A stretch of DNA of 32,968 bases, from positions 1 through 32,968 of the forward strand of contig CAJXLK010000043.1 in the NCBI GenBank assembly GCA_913055635.1, given 5' to 3'. Position numbers and translations under genes: made by a program. The stretch comes from an uncultured Bacteroidota bacterium (lineage in GTDB: Bacteria; Bacteroidota; Bacteroidia; Bacteroidales; UBA12077). Below are positions 1-8,128 of this stretch, in pieces (the first letter of the stretch is position 1; each line of letters starts with the position of its first letter). The notes below the pieces were generated by a model, which did no database searches, was not told the origin of the DNA, and saw nothing but the letters and a program-made list of their open reading frames with translations.

Positions 1-1361
1 TCCAGGCGCTTGAAATCGACGTTGGTCTGGAACCACTGGCCAAACGACTGCATGATGTTGCGCCCGTCATAACCGGTCCCGTAACGGCCAATGGTCCGGT
101 TGCTGACGTAATTGGCGTTGGCCTTTACGTTAAGATTATCCGAGAAATTGTAAGACCCGTTGAAGCTAACGTTATGCTTGGTGATGTTGCTCTTGGGAAT
201 AATCCCCTGCTGGGCAACATTGGTATAAGACATCCTAAAAGAACCCTCTTCGTTGCCGCCGCTGAAAGAAATGTTGTTTTCAGCCCGGGGAGAGGGACGG
301 AAGAAATAATCGATGCCATGCTCGGGGGCTTTCCATGGGCGGGTCTCCAGATAATTGGGATCGGACGGATAAAGCGCGTCCCAATGGATCACTTGCAGGC
401 TCGGGTCAAAAGCTGAACCCAGGGAAGCATCGTCCATGGTTTTGACGATTTTTTCAGTTTCTCCGTCGCCATCTATGTCGAAATCAAAGAAACTGCTGCC
501 ACTATAAGCGGCTCCGTATTGATACTGGTGATTGGGATAGGTTTTGTCATTGACCGTGCTTACCGTATAACTGGAGTTGACTGTAACACCAATTTCGCCT
601 TCCTTAGCACCTTCACCGCTCTTGGTGGTAATCAGAACAACACCACGGGCAGCACGCGAGCCGTAAAGGGCGGTTGCTGCTGCACCTTTCAGGATGGAGA
701 TGTCCTTGATGTCTTCCGGGTTGATGTCGGCTGCGGCATTGCCATAATCATAACCGGCACCTCCGGTCTTCTGGGTGGATGTGTTTACGTTGCTGTTGTC
801 AATGGGCACCCCGTCAACAACAAACAATGGCTGGTTGTTGCCGGTCATTGATGTGTATCCGCGTACGATCATGTTGACCGAGCCGCCCATCGTATTGGAT
901 TGCTTGATGTTCACACCAGCAACCTTACCCGAGAGGCTGTTCAGCGGATTGTCCTGTTTGCTCTTGGCCAGATCATCACCGCCTACCTCGGATACCGAGT
1001 AGCCCAGGGATTTCTTTTCCCTTGAAACGCCCAGGGCGGTTACCACAACCTCTTCCATCTCCTGAACGGTGGGCTGCATTTGAACATCAATCGTGGTACG
1101 ACCCTGAATGGCCACCTCTTTGGTCTGCATCCCTACAAAACTGTAAACCAGTGTTTGTGCATCGGATGGGACTTCAAGGGTGTAATTGCCATCCATGTCA
1201 GTGGTGGTACCAATGGTGGACTGTCCCTTGACCACAATCGATACCCCGGGGATGGGATCACCACTCTCAGCATTGGTGACCTTTCCCGTAATCTGCATCT
1301 GTGCTGATGCCGTAAACCCGACAAACAGCAAGAATGTAAGCAAAAAGCTTAATTTTCTCAT
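1..1361 (-). CDS. SusC/RagA-family TonB-linked outer membrane protein, N-terminal part (partial)
   Basis: This is the N-terminal 453 residues of a SusC-like TonB-dependent transporter; the rest lies beyond the left edge. Such proteins import glycans, peptides or other polymers across the outer membrane with a SusD lipoprotein. The reading frame shows a signal peptide (MRKLSFLLTFLLFVGFTASA), a carboxypeptidase-like beta-sandwich (ITGKVTNAESGDPIPGVSI ... GNYTL ... FVGMQTKEV), the TonB-box region (MEEVVVTALGVSREKKSLGY), and a plug domain with LFVVDGVPIDN and ILKGAAATALYGSRAARGVV. All of these are diagnostic of SusC/RagA. An ATG two codons upstream (1367) is in frame; 1361 gives the cleaner signal peptide. 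The upstream region has a striking palindrome (1545-1573). No SusD gene is visible because it would lie past the left edge. The substrate cannot be inferred. Confidence 0.95.
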   Translation of the reverse strand, partial: MRKLSFLLTFLLFVGFTASAQMQITGKVTNAESGDPIPGVSIVVKGQSTIGTTTDMDGNYTLEVPSDAQTLVYSFVGMQTKEVAIQGRTTIDVQMQPTVQEMEEVVVTALGVSREKKSLGYSVSEVGGDDLAKSKQDNPLNSLSGKVAGVNIKQSNTMGGSVNMIVRGYTSMTGNNQPLFVVDGVPIDNSNVNTSTQKTGGAGYDYGNAAADINPEDIKDISILKGAAATALYGSRAARGVVLITTKSGEGAKEGEIGVTVNSSYTVSTVNDKTYPNHQYQYGAAYSGSSFFDFDIDGDGETEKIVKTMDDASLGSAFDPSLQVIHWDALYPSDPNYLETRPWKAPEHGIDYFFRPSPRAENNISFSGGNEEGSFRMSYTNVAQQGIIPKSNITKHNVSFNGSYNFSDNLNVKANANYVSNRTIGRYGTGYDGRNIMQSFGQWFQTNVDFKRL

Positions 1362-1525
1362 AGACATAAATTTTAGGTTTAGGGTTAATAGAAGTCGCCT
1401 TCTGATCGCTAATGTAAAAACATAAAATAATTCATGCAAACATATGAGGAAAATCATTTTCCTTCGAAATTCTTTGCCATTGCAGAGGTGTGGTTAAACC
1501 CCAATAAGCATCGCAATTAACGGCA

Positions 1526-1573
1526 GTGTAAATTTTTTTTACACCTCTTATTTATAACGGTTATAAATAAGAG
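1526..1573. promoter_or_regulatory. Two adjacent inverted repeats upstream of the susC-like gene
   Basis: The first is GTGTAAA-N5-TTTACAC (1526-1544). It is followed directly by a perfect 14-bp inverted repeat with a 1-nt centre, CTCTTATTTATAAC/G/GTTATAAATAAGAG (1545-1573). The position, about 185 bp before the susC-like start, suits an operator or a structured leader. A binding protein cannot be named. Confidence 0.5.
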
Positions 1574-1748
1574 TGAAGTTTGATTACTGGCGCAACCCCT
1601 TAGAATTACCCTTTTAAATTGCTGATTATCAAACTAATGTCATGGACAATAAAATATCCCGGCTCAAACAAAAGAAATCCGGATCCATACCGATATTCTT
1701 GATGCAATTGTTTCAATCAGTAACCAAAGCCGTTAAAAATAACATGTG

Positions 1749-1810
1749 AAACCCGCATGCAAGGACTTACACAACAAGGACATGGTTATATGCGGGTTCC
1801 ATAATGATTG
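1749..1810 (+). repeat. Dispersed intergenic hairpin repeat, copy 1
   Basis: The stem is AACCCGCAT (1750-1758) with ATGCGGGTT (1790-1798), and the loop contains GGACTTACACAACAA. The tail is CCATAATGA. The same core, in the same order, occurs inverted at 4128-4189 and more loosely at 27567-27622. It is therefore a repeat family rather than a chance hairpin. Confidence 0.7.
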
Positions 1811-2099
1811 ACCACATAATGTCGGTTTTAAGATTCAGATCATATTGACTTACAAACTGTTAATTAAGTTATATCCGTATGAAACCCTCATGCACCGACT
1901 GACAAACCACAGCCTCCATTCCTTTACCGGGATGCAAATCGGTCGGTGAAGCAATCCAGTGCCTCGGCCAGCCGTATCCATCCGAGCAACCCATCTTGTA
2001 AATGAGCGCTGCTGATTTTAGCTTCGAGGCTAAAAATGCGGTTATGAAAAATACAGCCAATCTTTTCTGCACAGGGGCGATACATATCTAGTCGATAAA

Positions 2100-2193
2100 A
2101 TAACGGGACAAGGGGATAATAAAGTGGGAAAAGGGGATAATATAACGGGACAAGGGGATAAAATAACGGGACAAGGGGATAATAAAACGGGAT
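2100..2193. repeat. 21-bp tandem repeat, four units plus a partial fifth
   Basis: The unit is approximately ATAACGGGACAAGGGGATAA(T/A). Full copies are at 2100-2120, 2121-2141 (the most diverged), 2142-2162 and 2163-2183, with a truncated unit at 2184-2193. Because 21 is a multiple of three, the reverse strand reads as a periodic Tyr-Pro-Leu-Val-Pro-Leu peptide, but no protein-like sequence flanks it. There are no spacers, so it is not a CRISPR array. Confidence 0.85.
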
Positions 2194-2234
2194 GAAACCT
2201 TTATTAAAAGGCTCATCCCGCAATTATAGCAATG

Positions 2235-2292
2235 GGACCCGCAAACAGTGAGATACAAAAAAGGATCTTTTTGAGCATGCGGGTTTAATAAC
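2235..2292 (+). repeat. Probable degenerate copy of the hairpin repeat
   Basis: ACCCGCA near 2238 can pair with TGCGGGT near 2279-2285. The tail TTTAATAACGA resembles the tail of copy 1 (TTCCATAATGA). The loop is not conserved, so membership is tentative. Confidence 0.3.
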
Positions 2293-2336
2293 GAGGCGTG
2301 TTATAAAGATTATACTACCAAGACGTGCCAGGGGCC

Positions 2337-4031
2337 TTACATCTTCTCCTCGACTTTTTTCAAAATTTCCTGCTCTTTCTGCTCAGCCTGTTGCTCGATT
2401 TGTTTTCCCTTCTGGACGATTTGATCGACAAAATCCTGATCTTCAAGGTCAGCAGCATTGATGCGCACATTCATAAAAGCGCCCTTCACAGCAGAACGAA
2501 CGGCACAAGCCCCGACTCCGGCGTCGGTCACCGAGTTGGGATTGCCCTGTTCCACCATGGCTTCAATCACCTCAAAAGCTTCATAAGCCTTTTCCATGAT
2601 CCGGTAAGGTACCATGATGGCATTGCGCGTGGCATCCTGGATGGCCTGATGCCGGGCTGCCTTTTCCTGGTCGTTGGATTTGGGAAGTTTAAAGGCGGCC
2701 ATGATTTTGTTGAAAGCCTGGGTATCCTCATCCACCAGTTTCTTAAGCTCATCCTGCAGGGCGATGCCTTGATCGGCCCAATCGGAAAATTCTTTCCAGC
2801 GATGATCCCAGCCGCGTTTGTGAGAAGAAAGATTGGCCACCATAGTTGCCAGGGCCGCCCCCAGTGATCCCATATAGGCCGAAACGCTTCCACCACCCGG
2901 TGCCGGTGACTCGGAAGCGGTTTCATCCGAAAAATCGGAAACGCTCATATGATTAAGTTTCTTCTGCTCACCGCGCTTTTTGGCCATCTTATACTCAATG
3001 ATCTTTTCATCGGGCTGAAATTCATACAGATCGTCCAGGCCCAGCGACCTGACAGCAATCTTAATCAGTTCTTTTTCAGGTATACCCGTCGAACGGTTCT
3101 GTTTGCGCAGGAAATATTTTCCCGCCTCCAGCATCCCTTTCAGGGGAATCAGCCCGACGAGTTCAGAGCCGGTCACCCTCAAACCACGGGCTTCTGCACG
3201 CTTACAGGCCTCATCAAAAGCCACGTGTACCGGTGTCACACTGATATCGGTCAGGTTCAGTGAGAGTTGGGCGATGCCGTACTCCTCAATGTACCAGCCA
3301 ATGCCTTTGACCTTTTTCAGGCTTCCGGGGGTGTAGACCTTTTCGCCGTTCTCGTCCAGTATCGGCTTGCCGGTGAGTTTGCCGCCTTCGCGCTTAACCC
3401 GGCCTTTCTCACGGATGTCGAAAGCCACTGAATTGGCCCGGCGGGTGGAGGTGGTGTTCAGGTTGATGTTATAGGCCACCAGGAAATCGCGGGCCCCTAC
3501 TGCGGTGGCTCCTGACTGTTGGTTGAACCGGGCGGGACCAAAATCGGGCTTCCATTGGGGATCGGCCAGCTTATCTTTTAAACCTTCATATTCTCCCTTG
3601 CGCACCTGGGCCAGATTCTGTCTCTTTTCTTCGTAGGCGGCATGCTCATAGCAGTAAACCGGAATCTCCAGCTCTTCGCCGACGCGCTTAGCCAGTCGGC
3701 GGGCATATTCTACGGCATCCTTCATCTCCAAACCCGAAACCGGTACCAGCGGACACACATCAGTGGCACCGAAACGGGGATGCGCCCCCGAATGTTTACG
3801 CATATCAATCAACTCTGATGCCTTTTTGACCGCACGAAAAGCCGCTTCCAGGACTTCTTCCGGCGTACCGACAAAGGTCACCACCGTCCGGTTGGTGGCC
3901 TGTCCCGGGTCTACGTCCAACAGGTCAACCCCTTCAACGGCCTCTACCTGATCAGTGATTTGTTTGATGATATCCATGTCTTTGCCCTCACTGAAATTGG
4001 GCACGCATTCCAGTATTTGTTGTTCTGCCAT
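2337..4031 (-). CDS. ftcD: Bifunctional glutamate formiminotransferase / formiminotetrahydrofolate cyclodeaminase
   Basis: This cytoplasmic enzyme takes the formimino group from N-formiminoglutamate, the last histidine-degradation intermediate, onto tetrahydrofolate, then deaminates it to 5,10-methenyl-THF. The 564-residue protein starts MAEQQILECVPNFSEGKD, the classic formiminotransferase N-terminus (CVPNFSEG), followed by GVDLLDVDPGQATNRTVVTF and HSGAHPRFGATDVCPLVP. The C-terminal cyclodeaminase domain (from about residue 365) carries SESPAPGGGSVSAYMGSLGA. Both activities are fused, as is usual for Bacteroidota. The stop lies beside the repeat-rich region. The next gene upstream in the same direction is hutI (4196-5446), which makes N-formiminoglutamate, so the two genes serve consecutive steps. 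The 164-bp gap with a repeat copy between them leaves co-transcription open. Confidence 0.95.
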   Translation of the reverse strand: MAEQQILECVPNFSEGKDMDIIKQITDQVEAVEGVDLLDVDPGQATNRTVVTFVGTPEEVLEAAFRAVKKASELIDMRKHSGAHPRFGATDVCPLVPVSGLEMKDAVEYARRLAKRVGEELEIPVYCYEHAAYEEKRQNLAQVRKGEYEGLKDKLADPQWKPDFGPARFNQQSGATAVGARDFLVAYNINLNTTSTRRANSVAFDIREKGRVKREGGKLTGKPILDENGEKVYTPGSLKKVKGIGWYIEEYGIAQLSLNLTDISVTPVHVAFDEACKRAEARGLRVTGSELVGLIPLKGMLEAGKYFLRKQNRSTGIPEKELIKIAVRSLGLDDLYEFQPDEKIIEYKMAKKRGEQKKLNHMSVSDFSDETASESPAPGGGSVSAYMGSLGAALATMVANLSSHKRGWDHRWKEFSDWADQGIALQDELKKLVDEDTQAFNKIMAAFKLPKSNDQEKAARHQAIQDATRNAIMVPYRIMEKAYEAFEVIEAMVEQGNPNSVTDAGVGACAVRSAVKGAFMNVRINAADLEDQDFVDQIVQKGKQIEQQAEQKEQEILKKVEEKM

Positions 4032-4127
4032 AGCTCTATCTTTTTTGGGTTTATTTGATTTGGGTAAAGACTGCTAATAATTATAGATCAGTATTGCCTT
4101 GCACATTCCTCCATTATTCCGGAATGC

Positions 4128-4189
4128 TCATTATAGATCCCGCATCTTTGAGACATTTCGTTGTTGTGTAAGTCCATGCATGAGGGATG
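4128..4189 (-). repeat. Dispersed intergenic hairpin repeat, copy 2 (inverted)
   Basis: Read on the minus strand it shares CATGCA-GGACTTACACAACAA with the copy at 1749-1810 (one mismatch). After a 3-nt length difference it continues with ATGCGGG-TC-ATAATGA. The left stem arm has one mismatch (CCCTCAT). It sits between hutI and ftcD, only 6 bp beyond the hutI stop, so it may act as a structured 3' end or processing site. Confidence 0.7.
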
Positions 4190-4195
4190 CATTGT

Positions 4196-5446
4196 CTAAA
4201 GGGGATAATCCTGCCATTGTCCGTTCAGCATGATCTGGTCGATCAGATAGCTGCCATAGGCATACGGCATAAATTGGTACGAAGGAATGGGTTTGGTCAC
4301 GAAAATATTGGCCGTTTTGCCTTGGGTGATGGTTCCCAGGTGCTTCTCCTCGCCCATGGCATAGGCGCCATTGCTGGTGGCGGCATGGATGACTTCCTCG
4401 GGCAACATTTTGAGCTTGATGGTTCCCAGCGACATGATCAGTTTCATGTTGCCGGAAGGGGAAGAGCCCGGGTTGTAATCGGAAGCCAGGGCCAGGGGCA
4501 GGCCGGCCTGCATCATTTTGCGTACCGGAGGATCGACCAGTCCCAGGAAAAAGGCGGCTCCGGGAAGAATGGTGGGCATGGTCTGTGACGCCAGCAAGGC
4601 CTGAATCTCCTCTTCCCCGGTATATTCCAGGTGATCGACCGATAGGGCCTGATGGCTCACCCCGGCCTGGATGCCGCCCGAATAATCCAGCTCATTGGCA
4701 TGGAGCTTTGCCCGCAAGCCGTACTTCGCCGCAGCATTCAGAATGCGATCGGTTTGCTGGACGGTGAAAAATCCCCGGTCACAAAAAACATCCACATAAT
4801 CAGCCAGATTCTGGCGACCCACCTCCGGTATCATCTCATTGACCACCAAATCGACATACTTGTCGGGATCCTCTTTGTATTCAGCCGGAATGGAATGAGC
4901 CCCCAGAAAAGTGGATTTGATCGTGATGGGGGTGGTCTCCTTCAATCTTCGAATGACCCGCAGCATCTTGATTTCATCTTCCACGGTAAGCCCGTAACCG
5001 CTTTTTATCTCCACGGCACCCGTGCCCAAAGCAATGATCTCATTGACCCGGGCCAGCGATTGGTGGTAAAGATCATCCTCCGGGGTTTGGTGCAGGCGCT
5101 TGGCGGAATTCAGTATACCTCCCCCCCGACGGGCAATCTCCTGGTAGGAAAGCCCGCGGATTTTATCGCCATATTCAATCTCTCGGCTGCCGGCATACAC
5201 CAAATGGGTATGGGAATCACAAAAGGAAGGAAAAACCATCCGCCCGGAAGCATCCACCTGCTCAGCAGGGGCATCTTCCCCGGTTAACTCGTCCATCCGC
5301 CCATAATCGGCAATCTTGCCGTCACTCACCCGTAAATAAGCATCGTCCAGGGTCTTTAACTGCGACATGGCCGCTCCGGCCACCCATTTATCGGGGCGAT
5401 CAGCTATGTTCACCAGCGACTTGATGTTCTTAATCAAAATATCCAT
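4196..5446 (-). CDS. hutI: Imidazolonepropionase
   Basis: It hydrolyses 4-imidazolone-5-propanoate to N-formiminoglutamate in histidine degradation. It belongs to the metal-dependent amidohydrolases. Visible motifs are the metal-binding CDSHTHLVYAGSRE, the substrate-loop region SYQEIARRGGGILNSAKRLH, EIKSGYGL, LGAHSIP, KLHANELDYSGG, SVDHLEYTGEE, LPGAAFFLGL and LASDYNPGSSPSGNM. From the start chosen here the protein is 416 residues, the normal family length. The frame is open to 5695, but the ATG at 5446 has a GGGGAG ribosome-binding site about 6 nt upstream and begins MDILIKNIKSLVN as in homologues. The upstream extension would run into the divergent gene at 5535. hutH and hutU are not in the window. 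Confidence 0.95.
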   Translation of the reverse strand: MDILIKNIKSLVNIADRPDKWVAGAAMSQLKTLDDAYLRVSDGKIADYGRMDELTGEDAPAEQVDASGRMVFPSFCDSHTHLVYAGSREIEYGDKIRGLSYQEIARRGGGILNSAKRLHQTPEDDLYHQSLARVNEIIALGTGAVEIKSGYGLTVEDEIKMLRVIRRLKETTPITIKSTFLGAHSIPAEYKEDPDKYVDLVVNEMIPEVGRQNLADYVDVFCDRGFFTVQQTDRILNAAAKYGLRAKLHANELDYSGGIQAGVSHQALSVDHLEYTGEEEIQALLASQTMPTILPGAAFFLGLVDPPVRKMMQAGLPLALASDYNPGSSPSGNMKLIMSLGTIKLKMLPEEVIHAATSNGAYAMGEEKHLGTITQGKTANIFVTKPIPSYQFMPYAYGSYLIDQIMLNGQWQDYPL

Positions 5447-5473
5447 GGATACTCCCCTTTTTAAGATTTGATA

Positions 5474-5504
5474 CGAAAATACAAAATTCCTACATTTAAC
5501 CCAA
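5474..5504 (-). promoter_or_regulatory. Predicted Bacteroidota-type promoter for hutI
   Basis: On the minus strand, TTG (5502-5504) and TATTTTCG (5474-5481) are separated by 20 nt. This matches the Bacteroidota -33 TTG / -7 TAnnTTTG arrangement at 7 of 8 positions of the -7 box. It lies 28 nt before the hutI start. Confidence 0.4.
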
Positions 5505-5534
5505 TCATTATCCAACCCACTGATATAGGCGACC

Positions 5535-6908
5535 ATGTTCAACAACCTGAAAAAATCACTCAACCGGCCGGGGCGCCCGTTATACCTATGGGCATTGCTG
5601 CTTTTCATGGGAATGCCATCGCCTCTTTTGGCCCAAAGCGACACCACCGGGCAAGAAACCAAAAAAGGCTGGACGTTTGGAGCCTTGCCGGCCATCGCCT
5701 ACGACTCCGACCGCGGATTCAAATACGGGGGGCTGGTCAACTTCTTCAACTACGGCGATGGAAGCACCTATCCCGATTACCTGCACTCCATCTATCTTGA
5801 ATGGTCAAGAACCACCAAAGGCAGTGGCATCAACCAACTGCAGTTTGACACCGAACGCCTCTGCCCCGCTATACCTGTGCGCCTTACGGTGGATGTGAGC
5901 TATATGATCGAAAAATCCCTGGACTTCTACGGATTCAATGGCTTCCAAAGCGCTTACCACCGCGGTTTTGAGAAAGAAGGCCATCCCGATTACATCTCCA
6001 GGATGTTTTACCGCTACGAACGCAACCTGTTCCATTTCTCGGCCATTTTCCAGGACCATTTTAAGGACAGCCCCTTCAAGTGGCTGATCGGGATGGACCT
6101 TTACCACCACCGGCTCGGACCCTTCGATTTTGACCGCTACAACAAAGACAGCGACGACCCACTCAAAGATACCCTTACCCTGTTCGAACAATACACCGAC
6201 TGGGGGCTGATCCCCGAAAAAGAGGCCGACGGGGGCCTGGTCAACTATTTGCGCATGGGGATGGTCTACGACACGCGCGACCAGAAAGCCAACCCCATGG
6301 AGGGGATATGGTCGGAGTTGCTGTTCTCAGCAGCACCAGGCTTTTTAGGCAACAGGGAAAACCAATTTGCCAAACTATCGGCCATTCACAGGCAGTATTT
6401 TACCCTGATCCCCCGCGACTTAAACCTTGCCGTGCGCCTGGGCTACCAGGGTACAGTGGCCGGTAGAGCCCCCTTCTACATGCAAAGTTACCTGATCAGC
6501 TCCTATATGGAAAGTGTGAATGTGGAAGGCCTGGGTGGTAAAAAATCGCTGCGGGGCATCCTGCGCAACCGCATCCTGGGCGATGACATCATCTATGCCA
6601 ACTTCGAGTTGCGTTGGAAATTCTGGCGGGTGAACCTGTTCAATCAACAGCTTTACCTTGCCCTCAGCGGCTTCTGGGATAGCGGTACCGTCATCGATCC
6701 CATACCCCTGCCCGCAAATGAAATACCGGAAGCGGTCAACCCCAACCGATATTTCTCGCGTAAAAACGACGGCCTGCACCATAGCGTGGGAGCAGGCCTG
6801 CATATTGCACTAAACAGAAATTTTATAGTGGCCGTCGACTATGGAAGGGCCATGAATCAAAACGACGGCCGCGATGGTATATATATTGGCATGAATTTTC
6901 TTTATTAA
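5535..6908 (+). CDS. BamA/TamA (Omp85) family outer-membrane beta-barrel protein
   Basis: The 457-residue protein has a basic N-terminus and hydrophobic signal segment (LYLWALLLFMGMPSPLLA, then QSDTTG). The remainder is rich in alternating aromatic/polar strands typical of an outer-membrane barrel. Strands resembling the surface-antigen (D15) domain are visible, such as GMVYDTRDQKANPMEGIW, followed by LRGILRNRILGDDIIYANFELRW and a last strand ending GIYIGMNFLY with a C-terminal aromatic residue. No POTRA repeats precede the barrel, so it is probably a short Omp85 relative rather than the essential BamA. It is divergent from hutI with 88 bp between the starts, and convergent with the LytTR gene. 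Its substrate or client is unknown. Confidence 0.75.
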   Translation: MFNNLKKSLNRPGRPLYLWALLLFMGMPSPLLAQSDTTGQETKKGWTFGALPAIAYDSDRGFKYGGLVNFFNYGDGSTYPDYLHSIYLEWSRTTKGSGINQLQFDTERLCPAIPVRLTVDVSYMIEKSLDFYGFNGFQSAYHRGFEKEGHPDYISRMFYRYERNLFHFSAIFQDHFKDSPFKWLIGMDLYHHRLGPFDFDRYNKDSDDPLKDTLTLFEQYTDWGLIPEKEADGGLVNYLRMGMVYDTRDQKANPMEGIWSELLFSAAPGFLGNRENQFAKLSAIHRQYFTLIPRDLNLAVRLGYQGTVAGRAPFYMQSYLISSYMESVNVEGLGGKKSLRGILRNRILGDDIIYANFELRWKFWRVNLFNQQLYLALSGFWDSGTVIDPIPLPANEIPEAVNPNRYFSRKNDGLHHSVGAGLHIALNRNFIVAVDYGRAMNQNDGRDGIYIGMNFLY

Positions 6909-6976
6909 CCCCTGCCCGGCTCAAAAAACCTCCGTACTGTGATCGGGTCCGCCAGGCTTAGGTGCTGCAGTTTTCC

Positions 6977-7309
6977 TTATAGAGAAGCTGCCTGGCCTAC
7001 TTTTCTGAGCAGGGCCAACTTCCGGATCGGATTGATGTGGAATGTCTTCTGGTTGCTTAAAAGAACCTGGTCTGAAAATACAGCCTCCAGGTGCTCCAGG
7101 TTAATCATCTCCCGGCTGCTGACATTAAAGAAGGTATTGTCATCGAGGAAATGTTGCAATTCACTCAGTTTTTCCTTCATCAAATAGTGATTGCCGTCGC
7201 TTAACTCAATCAGGGTGCCAACAAGATATTGCTTACAATAAATAATCTTGTCTTTTTCAATCTTTTTCTTTCCCTGAGCAGATGATATGGTGATGGTATC
7301 TTTTTTCAT
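6977..7309 (-). CDS. Small stand-alone LytTR DNA-binding domain protein
   Basis: The protein is 110 residues. Residues about 15-105 match the LytTR fold: KDKIIYCKQYLVGTLIELSDG, LMKEKLSELQHFL, then FFNVSSREMINLEHLEAVF, where most LytTR proteins have F-R-V-H-R-S-x-L-V-N. The end KTFHINPIRKLALLRKV fits the last strand and helix. LytTR proteins usually carry a receiver domain; none is present here, so the input would come from a partner. The gene lies 38 nt downstream of the kinase-like gene 7348-8055 on the same strand and probably shares its transcript. Targets may be the peptide/CHAT cluster, but no direct repeat typical of LytTR sites was identified. Confidence 0.75.
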   Translation of the reverse strand: MKKDTITISSAQGKKKIEKDKIIYCKQYLVGTLIELSDGNHYLMKEKLSELQHFLDDNTFFNVSSREMINLEHLEAVFSDQVLLSNQKTFHINPIRKLALLRKVGQAASL

Positions 7310-7347
7310 AGCTGTCGGTTTTAAATAAGGTTAAGGAATGGGGGCTG

Positions 7348-8055
7348 TTACCAGGCCTGGCACTCACCAGGAATGACGATGGTATAGACCACTTCATGCG
7401 AATCGCTCCGGTGGGTAACACGACCCTGTATCAAGTCAAGTAGCTTATTTACGGCTTTCCAGGAAAAATAATCATAATCATTCTGATCTGCATCCCGTTG
7501 CTCATTCTTTTCCTCGAGTTCATTGCTGCGGATGCCCCGAATTTCAATGGCAATCCGGTTATCTTTATTCGTTTCATATTCAATCGTTACCAAACCCTCG
7601 TTGATGTATGAGCGCGCCAGTTCGATGACATTGCTGATCACCCGCTCAACTACATACTCATCAGAATATACCGTCGTTGCCTGGTTGTTATTCATCAGGT
7701 AAAGATCGATGTATTGATCCTGCTCAATGCGGCCTTTATAGGCTTCGGTGACATCAGCCAACAAACGGTTGATGTTCACTTTGGCCGGTTTCACATGGAT
7801 ACAGCCCGATTCGACTTCAGACAGGTCAATCATGTTCTGAAAATACTGGAGAATTTGGTAGCCACTGTCCATGATGCGTTCAGCAAATTCCTGCGTCCGC
7901 TCAGCAGAAACATCCCCGCTCATGAGCAATTTGGAAAATCCAATTACTGAGTTCAAAGGGGTTCTGACCCGATGGGAAACAAGGGCAAGGAAACGTTCCT
8001 CGGCATCCTGTTCTTTCTCCTTGTTATTCAATTGGTATCTCTGACGGTATAGCAT
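7348..8055 (-). CDS. Cytoplasmic histidine kinase-like protein with degenerate ATPase domain
   Basis: The 235-residue protein has a HisKA dimerisation domain with a good H-box (FLALVSHRVRTPLNSVIGFS, His28) preceded by a charged helix. The region that should be the HATPase domain keeps a recognisable N-box (VVERVISNVIELARSYI), but the glycine-rich G1 and G2 boxes (DxGxG, GxGLGL) are absent, replaced by EIRGIRSNELEEKNEQRDAD. ATP binding is therefore doubtful. It could act as a phosphotransfer or scaffold protein, as Spo0B does, or be regulatory. It has no transmembrane segment or sensor domain. It lies 73 nt after the TPR protein gene and 38 nt before the LytTR gene, in one run of minus-strand genes. 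Confidence 0.75.
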   Translation of the reverse strand: MLYRQRYQLNNKEKEQDAEERFLALVSHRVRTPLNSVIGFSKLLMSGDVSAERTQEFAERIMDSGYQILQYFQNMIDLSEVESGCIHVKPAKVNINRLLADVTEAYKGRIEQDQYIDLYLMNNNQATTVYSDEYVVERVISNVIELARSYINEGLVTIEYETNKDNRIAIEIRGIRSNELEEKNEQRDADQNDYDYFSWKAVNKLLDLIQGRVTHRSDSHEVVYTIVIPGECQAW

Positions 8056-8128
8056 AGTTCACATGGTTTGCTGGTGCTGATGAGCCTGTGGGCTAATGGG
8101 GTTAGGAAACGAGACTCCTGCACCGGAT

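Larger units (their letters stand above)
1362..2336. other. Long non-coding region between susC-like gene and ftcD
   Basis: About 975 bases without a convincing gene. It contains the palindrome at 1526-1573, a clear copy (1749-1810) and weaker copies (near 1882-1930 and 2235-2292) of a hairpin repeat, and a 21-bp tandem repeat (2100-2193). The sequence AAACCCGCATGC at 1749-1760 recurs inverted at 2275-2286, so the repeat-rich part is bounded by 12-bp inverted repeats. This is compatible with a decayed MITE-like element, but no target-site duplication was recognised. Confidence 0.6.

Noticed and set aside
1749-1810. Integron attC site
   Set aside because: The hairpin starts AAC and ends GTT, but there is no integrase, no cassette array, and copies lie in unrelated gaps.
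2100-2193. CRISPR array
   Set aside because: Units are contiguous 21-mers without unique spacers, and no cas gene is present.
1924-2223. Minus-strand 99-codon frame with a periodic Tyr-Pro-Leu-Val-Pro-Leu stretch
   Set aside because: The periodicity comes from the 21-bp DNA tandem repeat. The rest of the frame has no protein-like character, and the region overlaps intergenic hairpin repeats.
5447-5695. N-terminal extension of HutI to an upstream start
   Set aside because: It would overlap the divergent barrel-protein gene, is not conserved in character, and the internal ATG at 5446 has a good ribosome-binding site.
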